From CAZZNQ01 sp964655775 (lineage in GTDB: Bacteria > Planctomycetota > Brocadiia > SM23-32): a DNA stretch of 32,929 nucleotides. How positions within the stretch are numbered: position 1 is the first letter of the stretch; each line of letters begins with the position of its first letter. The notes beneath the pieces were generated by a model. That model made no database searches and was not told where the DNA came from. It worked only from the letters and a program-made list of their open reading frames with translations. The position numbers and the translations under genes were made by a program. Of the stretch, positions 24,956 to 31,840 are shown one piece after another. The stretch spans positions 1-32,929 of the forward strand of contig CAZZNQ010000043.1 in the NCBI GenBank assembly GCA_964655775.1, in the 5' to 3' direction.

Positions 24956-24988
24956 CGGTCCGATCGCCGTGATCCATGCCACGGACCG
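24956..24988. terminator. Inverted repeat between convergent genes
   Basis: CGGTCCG (24956-24962) pairs with CGGACCG (24982-24988) across a 19-base loop. A competing smaller stem, CCGTG with CACGG, lies inside. It fills most of the 42-base gap between the converging YihY-family and HNH genes and could act on both strands, but there is no U-run on either side. Confidence 0.25.
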
Positions 24989-24995
24989 GGCTGGT

Positions 24996-25625
24996 CTACT
25001 CGAGCGTCACGGACCAGTAGGCATCATCGAGGAACTGCTTCCACGAGTAGTATTTCTTGCGGCGCAGTTTGAGTCGGATCAGGGGGTTGACGCGGGGTTC
25101 GAAGGGCTGCCGCTTGAGCGTCATGTTTGCCTGGGCCGGGGTGCGCCCGCCCTTCCGCTTATTGCACTCGGTGCAGGCGCAGACTACGTTCTCCCAGGTA
25201 TTGCCGCCGCCGTGGGACAGCGGCACCACATGATCGATGCTGAGTTCGCTGGTCACGAAGCGCCGCCCGCAGTACTGGCAGCGATTCATGTCGCGCGCGA
25301 ATATGTTCCGCCGGTTGAAGCTCACTCGTCGCTTGGGGTAGCGATTGTAGGAGAGCAGCCGGACGATGCGGGGGACTTCCAGATCGTAGCTGACGGTGGA
25401 AACCCACTCGGTGTCCGGACCGGTAGCGCCGGCTGCGAGTCGGAAATCGCTCACCTCCTGCCAGGACCGGAAGTTGTAGAGTCCCAGTCGCCCCTGCTCC
25501 AGCAGGACGACTTCCGCCGCGGCCTTGAACAGCATACAGAAGGCCCGCTGCGCCGTGATCATGTGCACGGGCACAAACGACCTGTTCAGCACCAGCACGC
25601 TTGATTGTAGAGCAAGCTCAGACAT
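24996..25625 (-). CDS. HNH endonuclease-fold protein
   Basis: A 209-aa protein with the HNH nuclease fold. C116-x-x-C119 (RCQYCG) and C151-x-x-C154 (ACTECN) form the zinc site. The beta-beta-alpha metal core is ELSIDHVVPLSHGG followed by NTWENVV, with catalytic-type His132 and an Asn in the helix. The first 100 residues (VLVLNRSFVPVHMITAQRAF and following) form a conserved domain that accompanies this HNH type in many Planctomycetes, Cyanobacteria and others. Such single-gene HNH proteins are widespread housekeeping-like genes of unknown substrate; I see no restriction, phage or toxin partner. ATG 25625 lies about 43 bases from a good promoter. Confidence 0.88.
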   Translation of the reverse strand: MSELALQSSVLVLNRSFVPVHMITAQRAFCMLFKAAAEVVLLEQGRLGLYNFRSWQEVSDFRLAAGATGPDTEWVSTVSYDLEVPRIVRLLSYNRYPKRRVSFNRRNIFARDMNRCQYCGRRFVTSELSIDHVVPLSHGGGNTWENVVCACTECNKRKGGRTPAQANMTLKRQPFEPRVNPLIRLKLRRKKYYSWKQFLDDAYWSVTLE

Positions 25626-25674
25626 CCGTACCGCCCCTTTAGGGGACGAGAGGACACTCGATCCGTTGCGGGCG

Positions 25675-25703
25675 AGTATAGGTCAACGTGGCAGGCATGG
25701 CAA
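25675..25703 (-). promoter_or_regulatory. Promoter for the HNH gene
   Basis: TTGCCA (25703-25698, 5/6), 17 bases, TATACT (25680-25675, 5/6) on the minus strand. The predicted start is near 25668. A small CCCCT/AGGGG stem (25634-25645) lies in the leader, just ahead of the ATG. Confidence 0.6.
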
Positions 25704-25799
25704 GTGTCGCCGGAGGGGTGGCTCCGCATGGGAGAAGCGCCGGAGCGCGGCCGCTCGCATGCGGGCCCCGCGGCGACCTGAAAGGCTCCGGAATAGCGT

Positions 25800-25827
25800 T
25801 TGAAATGCCTGTCTGCGTTGTTATAAT
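25800..25827 (+). promoter_or_regulatory. Promoter for the HTH-acidic-membrane protein gene
   Basis: TTGAAA (25800-25805, 5/6), 16 bases, TATAAT (25822-25827, 6/6). Transcription would begin near 25834, about 65 bases before the ATG at 25900. It is divergent from the HNH promoter; about 96 bases lie between the two -35 boxes, and I see no clear operator there. Confidence 0.7.
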
Positions 25828-25899
25828 ATCTGCGCAAAAGCGGATTCTGGGAATGTTGGATGCGCGGCATTCATTCGTCTCGCGTGGGAGATGTGGAAG

Positions 25900-26871
25900 A
25901 TGGCAGATGAGACATACCTCAGTTACGAGCAGGTGCTGCAGGAGCTCCAGATCGACCGCAGCCAGCTGAACCGTCTTATCCGGGAAGGGCTGCTGGAGGA
26001 GCAGGTCGTTGACGGCGAGACGAAGTTCGCAATGTCGGACATGGAGAAGCTGAAGGACACGCTGGAGAAGCGGGAGACGATTGTCGAGGACGGCTCCACA
26101 GCACCCTCCCGTACCGAGTTCGTGGAGGCCGAGGACGAAGGCGAGGAGATAACCGGCGAGATCGTCCTCGAGACTCCGAGTAGGGCGGATGTGGAGAGGG
26201 ACACCGAGATACTGATCGAGGGTGAAGAACTCGAACTGGAAGGTCCGGAAGAGGAAGAGCCCGGCCCGCCGTCGCATACCGCCCTGGAGACCGAGTTGGA
26301 ACTGGAACCGACCTCAGCCCCCGAACCAGAGGAACCCGAGGAAAAGGAAGAGGATTTCTTCGACTTCTCGGCCGATTTGCAGGAAGGCGAGATCGAGCTG
26401 GAAGGGGGCGGCGAGGTCGCCGACGAAGAGGAAGAGCCGGAGATCGTCACCGATATTCTGGACCTCGATGAAGAGGAGGAAGTCGCCGAAGAAGATCTCC
26501 TCAGCGAGATCATGGAGATCGGCGAGGAAGACGAAGAAGCCGAGATGATCCCGGTAGACGAAAGCGAGGATCTGACCGCAGAGATCACCACGCTTGAAGA
26601 GCCGACCTACGAGGAAAGTGCCCTGGACGAGGTGCTGGCGGGGGAAGGCGATGTCGATTTCGGCGTGGAAGCGCCCGGTGAGGAGTTCGAGGTCCCCTAC
26701 GCGGCCCCGGTTGCTGCTTCGTCGGCCGAGGTCAGCGGCGGATGGGTGGCGGTACTGGTGGGCACTCTGGTAATCATGCTCATCTGTGGCCTCATCGTGA
26801 TGGAGAACTCGTTCAACCCCGGGTTCTCATCCGGTCTTCTCGGCTGGCTGAACGGCCTTCTGGGCATATAG
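25900..26871 (+). CDS. Membrane-anchored HTH protein with long acidic linker
   Basis: A 323-aa protein in three parts. Residues about 5-60 (YLSYEQVLQELQIDRSQLNR and following) resemble the winged/MerR-like helix-turn-helix of excisionase-type proteins. Residues about 60-270 are extremely rich in Glu and Asp with scattered Pro, predicted to be disordered and strongly negative. One membrane helix follows at about 282-301 (WVAVLVGTLVIMLICGLIVM) and then a 22-residue tail. If the HTH stays inside, the C-terminus is outside, as in tail-anchored or single-pass regulators. ATG 25900 is preferred because GGGAG lies nine bases upstream; ATG 25891 touches that site. Whether the HTH binds DNA is not shown. 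It heads the group of plus-strand genes that runs to 29232. Confidence 0.75.
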   Translation: MADETYLSYEQVLQELQIDRSQLNRLIREGLLEEQVVDGETKFAMSDMEKLKDTLEKRETIVEDGSTAPSRTEFVEAEDEGEEITGEIVLETPSRADVERDTEILIEGEELELEGPEEEEPGPPSHTALETELELEPTSAPEPEEPEEKEEDFFDFSADLQEGEIELEGGGEVADEEEEPEIVTDILDLDEEEEVAEEDLLSEIMEIGEEDEEAEMIPVDESEDLTAEITTLEEPTYEESALDEVLAGEGDVDFGVEAPGEEFEVPYAAPVAASSAEVSGGWVAVLVGTLVIMLICGLIVMENSFNPGFSSGLLGWLNGLLGI

Positions 26872-26986
26872 AGCGCAGAAGGCAGCAGCATCCGGCGCAG
26901 AGGGTTGCATTCCGCCCTGCCTGTGGCGTAACGTCATGGGTGGGAAAGTTGTGCGTTGATGTCCACTGCTCAGGAGTATCCAAGAG

Positions 26987-27718
26987 ATGTTGAAGCGCGG
27001 ACTTCTTGTGTGTTTGTCGGCACTGGTCATTCTGTCCACCGGCTGCGCTCAGCTCAAGCAGCTTCGAGCCCAGAACGAGAGCTTGCGAGAGCAGCTCAAG
27101 ATGAGCCAACAGCAGCTTCAGAAGGCCGAGGACGAGAAGGCGGTCCTGATGTCCGACCGCCAGGCCCTGGAAGCCGAGCTCACGGCCACCAAGAAGGAGG
27201 CCGCGCAGGCCCAGCAGATCGTCAGCGATCTGCAGCGGGAGCGGATGCGGCTGGAACAGCAGCGGCAGGATCTGCAGAAGCTGCTCAACACCACCGTGGA
27301 GACGCGCGACGGCACCAACGTCGTGGTTTACGAGAGCGACATCCTGTTTGCCCCGGGCAAGGCGGAGTTGACTGATGAGGCGAAGGCTTCGCTGGACAAG
27401 ATAGCCCAGTACCTCGTCAATCACCCCGAACAGGAGGTCCGCGTGGCCGGTCACACGGACGCGGTTCCGATCACCCACTCCAACTGGATAGACAACTATC
27501 ACCTTTCCGTGATGCGCGCCCATGCGGTTATGCGCTACCTGGTTGACCGTGGCGTCAGCGCCGAACGGATGACCATCGTGGGCTCCGGCCCCAACGAGCC
27601 CCGGGTCGAGCCGGAGGAGCCCAATCAGCCCGTTGCGGAGAACCGCCGCGTGGAGATCCTGCTGGTTCCGCCGTCCAATGCCAGCCTTGGCGACCAGATC
27701 AGGCGATTCGGTCGGTAG
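26987..27718 (+). CDS. OmpA-family peptidoglycan-binding lipoprotein with coiled coil
   Basis: A 243-aa lipoprotein. The signal ends at lipobox S-T-G-C (Cys20), and the Ala at +2 favours outer-membrane sorting by the E. coli rule. Residues about 22-105 are a long coiled coil rich in Gln, Glu, Leu and Lys. Residues about 115-232 are an OmpA C-terminal domain with DILFAPGKAELTDEA, VRVAGHTDAVPI, NYHLSVMRAHAVMRYLVDRG and NRRVEILLVP, which binds meso-diaminopimelate in peptidoglycan. It is Pal-like in fold, but the coiled coil is longer than in Pal and there are no tol genes nearby. ATG 26987 follows AGGAG at ten bases. The 115-base gap before it shows no convincing promoter. Confidence 0.9.
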   Translation: MLKRGLLVCLSALVILSTGCAQLKQLRAQNESLREQLKMSQQQLQKAEDEKAVLMSDRQALEAELTATKKEAAQAQQIVSDLQRERMRLEQQRQDLQKLLNTTVETRDGTNVVVYESDILFAPGKAELTDEAKASLDKIAQYLVNHPEQEVRVAGHTDAVPITHSNWIDNYHLSVMRAHAVMRYLVDRGVSAERMTIVGSGPNEPRVEPEEPNQPVAENRRVEILLVPPSNASLGDQIRRFGR

Positions 27719-27812
27719 GGACAATGCGAGCACCGCACCTTCGCCCACCGGCGACCGCGAATCGGCGCTGGCGGCTGTGGCCGGGAAGCAGACCGGCTGA
27801 GGGAATGTTTAC

Positions 27813-28949
27813 TTGGATGATGACGCCCAGCGCGGAACGCGGCTTCTCGTCACCGGTCTGGGGCCGATTACTTGCCTGGGGCTCGGCATAGACGAAGTCG
27901 CCGAGTCCATCTCCGCCATGCGCATGGTCCGCAGCCCTCAGGAACTCCTTCACAGGCGACTGCCGCACGGCGGACTTCTCCCAAGGATTGACCTCGACGA
28001 GTTCCTGGAATGCCGTCGGCCGCATCCCGATGAACGCGACCAGTATGTCCTTGCCGCCGGCGTACTTGCGCTGGAGAACGCGGCCGCCGAAACGGATGAG
28101 GTCGAGGTCAGAGACTGTGGGCTGGCCATCGCGTCGATTGCCGAATGTGGGCCTCAAGCCGCACGGGCGGTGTTGAGTGGCAGTGAGGGGGAGCGTGCCG
28201 TTTCGGAGACCGACTGCCAGGTGCTGGCGGCGGAACTGGATCTGGACGAGTCCACGCTGGATGTCCGGGGACATGTTCTCAGCGGCGCGTTGGCAATCCG
28301 GCGAGCCGCGACGCTCCTGAGCGACGGCAGCACGGAGCTGATGGTCGCCGGCGGCGTGGACCTTCCCGACAAAGCGTGGCTGGATGCGTTCTGGGACGGC
28401 GGCAACTCGGTTCAGGTTCGACCGGCTCAGGGCGTAGGGCTTCTGGTCCTGGAAACCGAGGACGCCGTCGAACGCCGCGAAGGCTACGCGTACTGCGAAC
28501 TCGGTGCGGCTAGCTACAGGCCGGTTCCCTCGGGCACGCCCCTGTCGAAGTTGTCCGAGCTGTTGAGTGACGCGGTTACGGCCTCTTTGGAGGCGGCCGG
28601 CGCCTGGGAGGGCGATGTGGGCGTCGTGTTTTCCAGCACCGCCCGGGATCTGTTTCCCGATGTGGGCGAGGCCGAACGCGAGGCCCTGAGTGGCTTCTCT
28701 GAGGTCCCAAACGTTACGACGAAGCAGTTCGTCGGCGAGACATTCTCGGCAGGATTCCCAATGGAGTGTATACTCGCCGCCGACACCCTCAACGCCCGGA
28801 TGGCGCCACCGCGAATGTCCTTCGCCGGCATAGAGAACGGCGTGGAGTTCTGGGTTGAGAGACCGGCCGAGCCGCTGATGGGCGACTGTGCGCTAGTGGT
28901 CGGATCCGTGGCCGGCGCCGTCGCGGTTGTGGTGCTCAGGTGCCTGTAG
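27813..28949 (+). CDS. Catalytically dead beta-ketoacyl synthase-like protein
   Basis: A 378-aa thiolase-fold protein of the FabF/KAS type. The opening LLVTGLGPITCLGLGIDEV matches the KAS start, SGALAIRRAATLLSDGSTELMVAGGVD matches the nucleophile-elbow region, and KQFVGETFSAGFPMECILAA matches the K-x4-H motif region. By eye alignment the catalytic Cys is Val155, the first His (HGT motif) is Ser274 and the second His is Glu309, while the neighbouring Lys (K304) is kept. Condensation is therefore not expected. Chain-length factors of type II polyketide systems are also KAS-like proteins that lost the Cys. No ACP, FabG or active partner KAS lies in the window. The start is TTG 27813, eight bases after GAGGGA. 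Confidence 0.75.
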   Translation: MDDDAQRGTRLLVTGLGPITCLGLGIDEVAESISAMRMVRSPQELLHRRLPHGGLLPRIDLDEFLECRRPHPDERDQYVLAAGVLALENAAAETDEVEVRDCGLAIASIAECGPQAARAVLSGSEGERAVSETDCQVLAAELDLDESTLDVRGHVLSGALAIRRAATLLSDGSTELMVAGGVDLPDKAWLDAFWDGGNSVQVRPAQGVGLLVLETEDAVERREGYAYCELGAASYRPVPSGTPLSKLSELLSDAVTASLEAAGAWEGDVGVVFSSTARDLFPDVGEAEREALSGFSEVPNVTTKQFVGETFSAGFPMECILAADTLNARMAPPRMSFAGIENGVEFWVERPAEPLMGDCALVVGSVAGAVAVVVLRCL

Positions 28950-29037
28950 CGGCGTTCGCCACGGCTGCCGTCGGGGGCCGCCCACAAACGAGTACGGATT
29001 GGTTCTCAGCACGTCAGATCCAGGAGTGTTAGCAAAG

Positions 29038-29232
29038 ATGGCAGGTGTAGTCAGAACACAGTGGTTCGGCAAGCAGGTCACCATCCTGATGGTTAACGGC
29101 AAGAGTGTAACCGGTGAGATCTCGGAGACTTCCGACCAGTACCTCGTGCTGGACGTGGGCAAGTCGCAGATGCAGATCTTCACCCACGCGATCATAGCCA
29201 TTAGACTTGCGGGCGAGGGCGAGCCGGTGTGA
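29038..29232 (+). CDS. Hfq-like Sm protein
   Basis: A 64-aa protein of Sm/LSM length. VTILMVNGKSVTGEI matches the Sm1 strand pair of Hfq (VSIYLVNGIKLQGQI), and SQMQIFTHAIIAI matches the Sm2 strand (SQMVYKHAISTV). The conserved N-G, D-Q, S-Q-M and H-A-I positions are kept. The Hfq YKHA motif is FTHA here, so the RNA-contacting Lys is replaced by Thr while the His is kept. The N-terminal helix is short and there is no C-terminal tail. A hexameric RNA-binding ring is likely by analogy, not shown. ATG 29038 has AGGAG eleven bases upstream. It is not next to miaA or hflX, the usual hfq neighbours. Confidence 0.72.
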   Translation: MAGVVRTQWFGKQVTILMVNGKSVTGEISETSDQYLVLDVGKSQMQIFTHAIIAIRLAGEGEPV

Positions 29233-29250
29233 CCCCCCCCTGCGTTATCA

Positions 29251-29264
29251 GGACGGGCTCGTCC
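29251..29264. terminator. Small inverted repeat between convergent genes
   Basis: GGACG and CGTCC form a 5-bp stem with loop GGCT in the 37-base gap between the Hfq-like gene and murJ, which converge here. There is no U-run, so terminator function is only suggested by position. Confidence 0.25.
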
Positions 29265-29269
29265 GGCCC

Positions 29270-30892
29270 TTAAGCGTGACGGTGGGCAAGCGAGCGGAGC
29301 AGGTCGATCAGTTCTCGCGAGCGAAGCAGCAGCGAGGTGAGGAAGTAGACGGCAGCGCCGGTCGCCGCAGCCGCTAGAAGTCTGAACCCCTGGGGCAGTA
29401 TGGCGGAGGAGTCGGCGCCGGGCAGTGCGGCCGTAACGGCCACGGTAGCCGCGGCCATGGCGGCGCTGGCCGCCGCGGACTTCCAGAATACCGACAGCAA
29501 CCTGGCCATCCCGCGCATGGGCACGTGATGTGCCAGCAGTAGAGCCAAAACCACCGCTTGCAGGGCGGCCGTGGCGGCGGTTGCCGTTGCCAATCCCGCC
29601 TCGCCCAGCCTCCACACCAGCGCCAGGTTCAGCCCCAGGTTCACCGCAACGGCTCCGCCCGCCACGTATGCCGGCACGGCGTTGCGCTTGAGGCTGTAGA
29701 ATCCTCTAGTCAGCACGTGGATAGCACAGTAGGCCCACAGGCCCGTCGAGTAAGCCAGAAGGCAGGTGGCGGTGCGTGCCGTCATTGCCGGCGTGAACTC
29801 GCCCCTCTGGAAGAGGAGTCGAACCAGGGGCTCGCGGAGCACGATCAGGCCGACCCCCGCTGGAACGCCGATGAAGATCACAAGCCCCAGGCCGCGCACG
29901 ACGGAACCGGCGAAGCCGTCCATGTCCTTCCTGGCCACCTGCCCGCTCAAGGTGGGAAAGATGGCCGTGGCAAGCGCTATCCCGAAGACCCCCAGCGGCA
30001 TCTGCATCAGGCGGTTGCTGTAATAGAGCACACTGTTCGCGCCGATCTCCATCGGGTAGGCAACCGATTCTCCGAACAGGCGGAAATGCGTCGCTCCCTC
30101 GGGCGAGGCTAAAGATATGGCAATGACGCCGTCAAGTAGCACATTGAACTGGAATGCGGCCATGCCCAGCGCTACCGGGGCCATGGCCGAACCGATGTCC
30201 AGCACACCCCTGGACAGGGGGCGTGAGACCGGGTGAACGCGCAATCCGTGCCGACGAAGAACAAGCACCTGGAGCCCGAGTTGCAGCGCCCCGGCGGCAA
30301 GAATGCCGAATGCGAGTACGAACGCGCGGCCCTCGTCATCCTGAGCCAGGCCGGGGGCAATAATCAGCACCGTGATGATCCATATAGCGTTGAGCAGGAC
30401 CGGTGCAAAGGCCGGGGCGGCGAAGTGCTGAAGGGCGTTCAGTGTGGCGCCCAAGAGGGCCGTCAGGCATATCAGCACCGCGTAAGGCAACAGGACGCAG
30501 GTAAGGGCGATCGCGAGCCGCCATCTGGCGCTCGGAGAGCCGAAGATCAGCACCGCCGCCAGTCCTGTCTCGGCGAGCAGCACCAGTGCGGACAGCAGGA
30601 GTGCCAGCGCCGAGTAGACGCGGTTGGCGAGCAGCTGCGTCTCCGCACGGTCACCGGACGCCAGACGCTCGGTGAATAGGGGTATGAATGCCGCGCTTAA
30701 GGCGCCTTCGCCGAACAGACGCCTGAAGAGGTTGGGCACCCGAAACGCGAAGCTGAAGGCATCCCAGGTCAGACCGGCGCCGAACACGGCCGCACAGGCG
30801 GCGTCGCGCACCACCCCCAGGACACGGCTGAGGAGCGTGAGTGCGGAAATGACGCCGGCGCGGCGCACCACGCTATCGTGCTGTCTGGCCAT
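29270..30892 (-). CDS. murJ: Lipid II flippase MurJ (MviN)
   Basis: A 540-aa polytopic protein of the MOP superfamily with about 14 membrane helices. It flips lipid II to the periplasm for peptidoglycan synthesis. The N-terminus (LTLLSRVLGVVRDAACAAVFG, then DAFSFAFRVPNLFRRLFGEGALSAAFIPLF) is the classic MurJ signature with the conserved Arg residues; later helices include the LPLGVFGIALATAIFPTLS block. ATG 30892 is chosen from homology; the frame stays open to 31078, but those residues are low-complexity and overlap the rhomboid gene. The gene lies 55 bases after the rhomboid gene and is probably cotranscribed with it. Its presence indicates a peptidoglycan wall. Confidence 0.95.
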   Translation of the reverse strand: MARQHDSVVRRAGVISALTLLSRVLGVVRDAACAAVFGAGLTWDAFSFAFRVPNLFRRLFGEGALSAAFIPLFTERLASGDRAETQLLANRVYSALALLLSALVLLAETGLAAVLIFGSPSARWRLAIALTCVLLPYAVLICLTALLGATLNALQHFAAPAFAPVLLNAIWIITVLIIAPGLAQDDEGRAFVLAFGILAAGALQLGLQVLVLRRHGLRVHPVSRPLSRGVLDIGSAMAPVALGMAAFQFNVLLDGVIAISLASPEGATHFRLFGESVAYPMEIGANSVLYYSNRLMQMPLGVFGIALATAIFPTLSGQVARKDMDGFAGSVVRGLGLVIFIGVPAGVGLIVLREPLVRLLFQRGEFTPAMTARTATCLLAYSTGLWAYCAIHVLTRGFYSLKRNAVPAYVAGGAVAVNLGLNLALVWRLGEAGLATATAATAALQAVVLALLLAHHVPMRGMARLLSVFWKSAAASAAMAAATVAVTAALPGADSSAILPQGFRLLAAAATGAAVYFLTSLLLRSRELIDLLRSLAHRHA

Positions 30893-30947
30893 GGCACTCG
30901 GACCGCTTGAGGGCCGACGCCGCGCAGCAGAAGATCCGTCATCATCT

Positions 30948-31658
30948 TCAGCCCCATCTGCCGTAATCTCTGCGGCGGCTCTTCGACCGTCCGAGGGGCA
31001 GAAGCAGGGCGAGCAGGGCGCCGGTGACGAAGCCACCGATGTGTGCCCAGTATGCCGTGCCTCCGTGGTCGAAAGCAACTCCGAGGCTGGCGGTGCCCAT
31101 TAGAAGCTGGATGACGAACCAGAAGCCCAGCACGATCAGGGCGGGGAGCTCTGCGAAATGGATGAAGTAGAAGATCGGGATGATCGTGAGCACGCGCGCC
31201 TTTGGCCAGGTGACAGCGTAGGCCCCGAGCACGCCGGCGATGGCGCCGCTGGCCCCCACAGTGGGCAGCTTGCTGGCGGGCGAAAGGGCGTAGTGCGTTG
31301 CACCGGCCGCGAGACCGCAGAACAAGTAAAAGGCCAGGAACGGCACGCGGCCCGCCCTGTCCTCCACGTTGTCTCCGAAAACGAACAGGTACCACATGTT
31401 CCCGAGCAGGTGCGCCCAACCGCCGTGGATGAACATGCTGGTGAACGCGGGAACGACGATGGCCGACAGAAAGGGGCCTTGCCCGCGGAGGGCGGCAGTC
31501 ACGCGCGCCGGCACAATTCCGAACCGCATCATTGCCCCCCGAAGGGCCGTCTCGGACAGGCTGAGCTCGAAGAGAAACACCGCGACGTTGATCGCGATTA
31601 TGCCGTACACCGCGTAGGCCTTGGTGCGATGGTAGTTTGTGTCGCGGATCGGCAGCAA
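30948..31658 (-). CDS. Rhomboid-family intramembrane serine protease
   Basis: A 236-aa protein with six or seven membrane helices. The catalytic pair is visible: Ser137 in GASGAIAG and His206 in AHIGGF. The HLLGNMWYLFVFGDNVED segment (83-100) carries the conserved His and Asn of the oxyanion region, and the large L1 loop with MFIHGGWAH precedes it. The substrate is unknown. The start is TTG 31658 with GGAG eight bases upstream; no better ATG is available. A promoter and a 14-bp palindrome lie ahead, and murJ follows. Confidence 0.93.
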   Translation of the reverse strand: MLPIRDTNYHRTKAYAVYGIIAINVAVFLFELSLSETALRGAMMRFGIVPARVTAALRGQGPFLSAIVVPAFTSMFIHGGWAHLLGNMWYLFVFGDNVEDRAGRVPFLAFYLFCGLAAGATHYALSPASKLPTVGASGAIAGVLGAYAVTWPKARVLTIIPIFYFIHFAELPALIVLGFWFVIQLLMGTASLGVAFDHGGTAYWAHIGGFVTGALLALLLPLGRSKSRRRDYGRWG

Positions 31659-31687
31659 GGGATATTCTCCGCCGGTGCGCTGATGGA

Positions 31688-31701
31688 CTATCTGCAGATA
31701 G
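31688..31701. promoter_or_regulatory. Perfect 14-bp palindrome in the rhomboid gene leader
   Basis: CTATCTGCAGATAG reads the same on both strands. It lies about 10 bases after the predicted start of rhomboid transcription (about 31710) and 29 bases before the start codon. A dimeric repressor operator is the simplest reading; no regulator is identified. Confidence 0.35.
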
Positions 31702-31716
31702 CGACTCTGCCATGCG

Positions 31717-31746
31717 AGAATAGCACACGAGCCCTTCGCCCCTCAA
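31717..31746 (-). promoter_or_regulatory. Putative promoter for rhomboid-murJ
   Basis: TTGAGG (31746-31741, 4/6), 18 bases, TATTCT (31722-31717, 4/6) on the minus strand, followed by the 14-bp palindrome. Confidence 0.4.
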
Positions 31747-31779
31747 GAGCAGCCTTCGGCCGGGAGCCGCACCGTAGCT

Positions 31780-31808
31780 TTCTTTTGGGTTCAGGCGAAG
31801 GTTAGAAT
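31780..31808 (+). promoter_or_regulatory. Weak promoter candidate for the 31.8 kb gene
   Basis: TAGAAT (31803-31808, 5/6) has only TTCTTT (31780-31785) at 17 bases upstream as a -35 box. The transcript would start near 31815, 26 bases before the ATG. Support rests mostly on the -10 box and the divergent arrangement. Confidence 0.25.
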
Positions 31809-31840
31809 ACGATGTCTGATCAAGATTGAGAGTCTGTCCT

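Noticed and set aside
14763..24988. The same complementary 7-mers (CGGACCG/CGGTCCG) occur in the serS leader hairpin and in the repeat at 24956-24988.
   Set aside because: With only two GC-rich 7-mer pairs, different loop sizes and different contexts, chance is the simplest reading.
24996..25625. HNH protein as part of a defence or toxin system.
   Set aside because: No restriction, immunity or phage-related neighbour is present, and this HNH type is common as a single housekeeping-like gene.
25923..26591. A Ser-rich antisense frame opposite the acidic linker.
   Set aside because: It is the complement of Glu/Asp codons; it has no ribosome site or recognisable motif.
26905..26934. TTGCAT-N18-TAACGT as a promoter for the OmpA-family lipoprotein gene.
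   Set aside because: Both boxes match poorly and the spacing is long; read-through from the 25800 promoter explains expression as well.
30893..31078. N-terminal extension of MurJ.
   Set aside because: Low-complexity residues that overlap the rhomboid gene; MurJ homology begins at ATG 30892.
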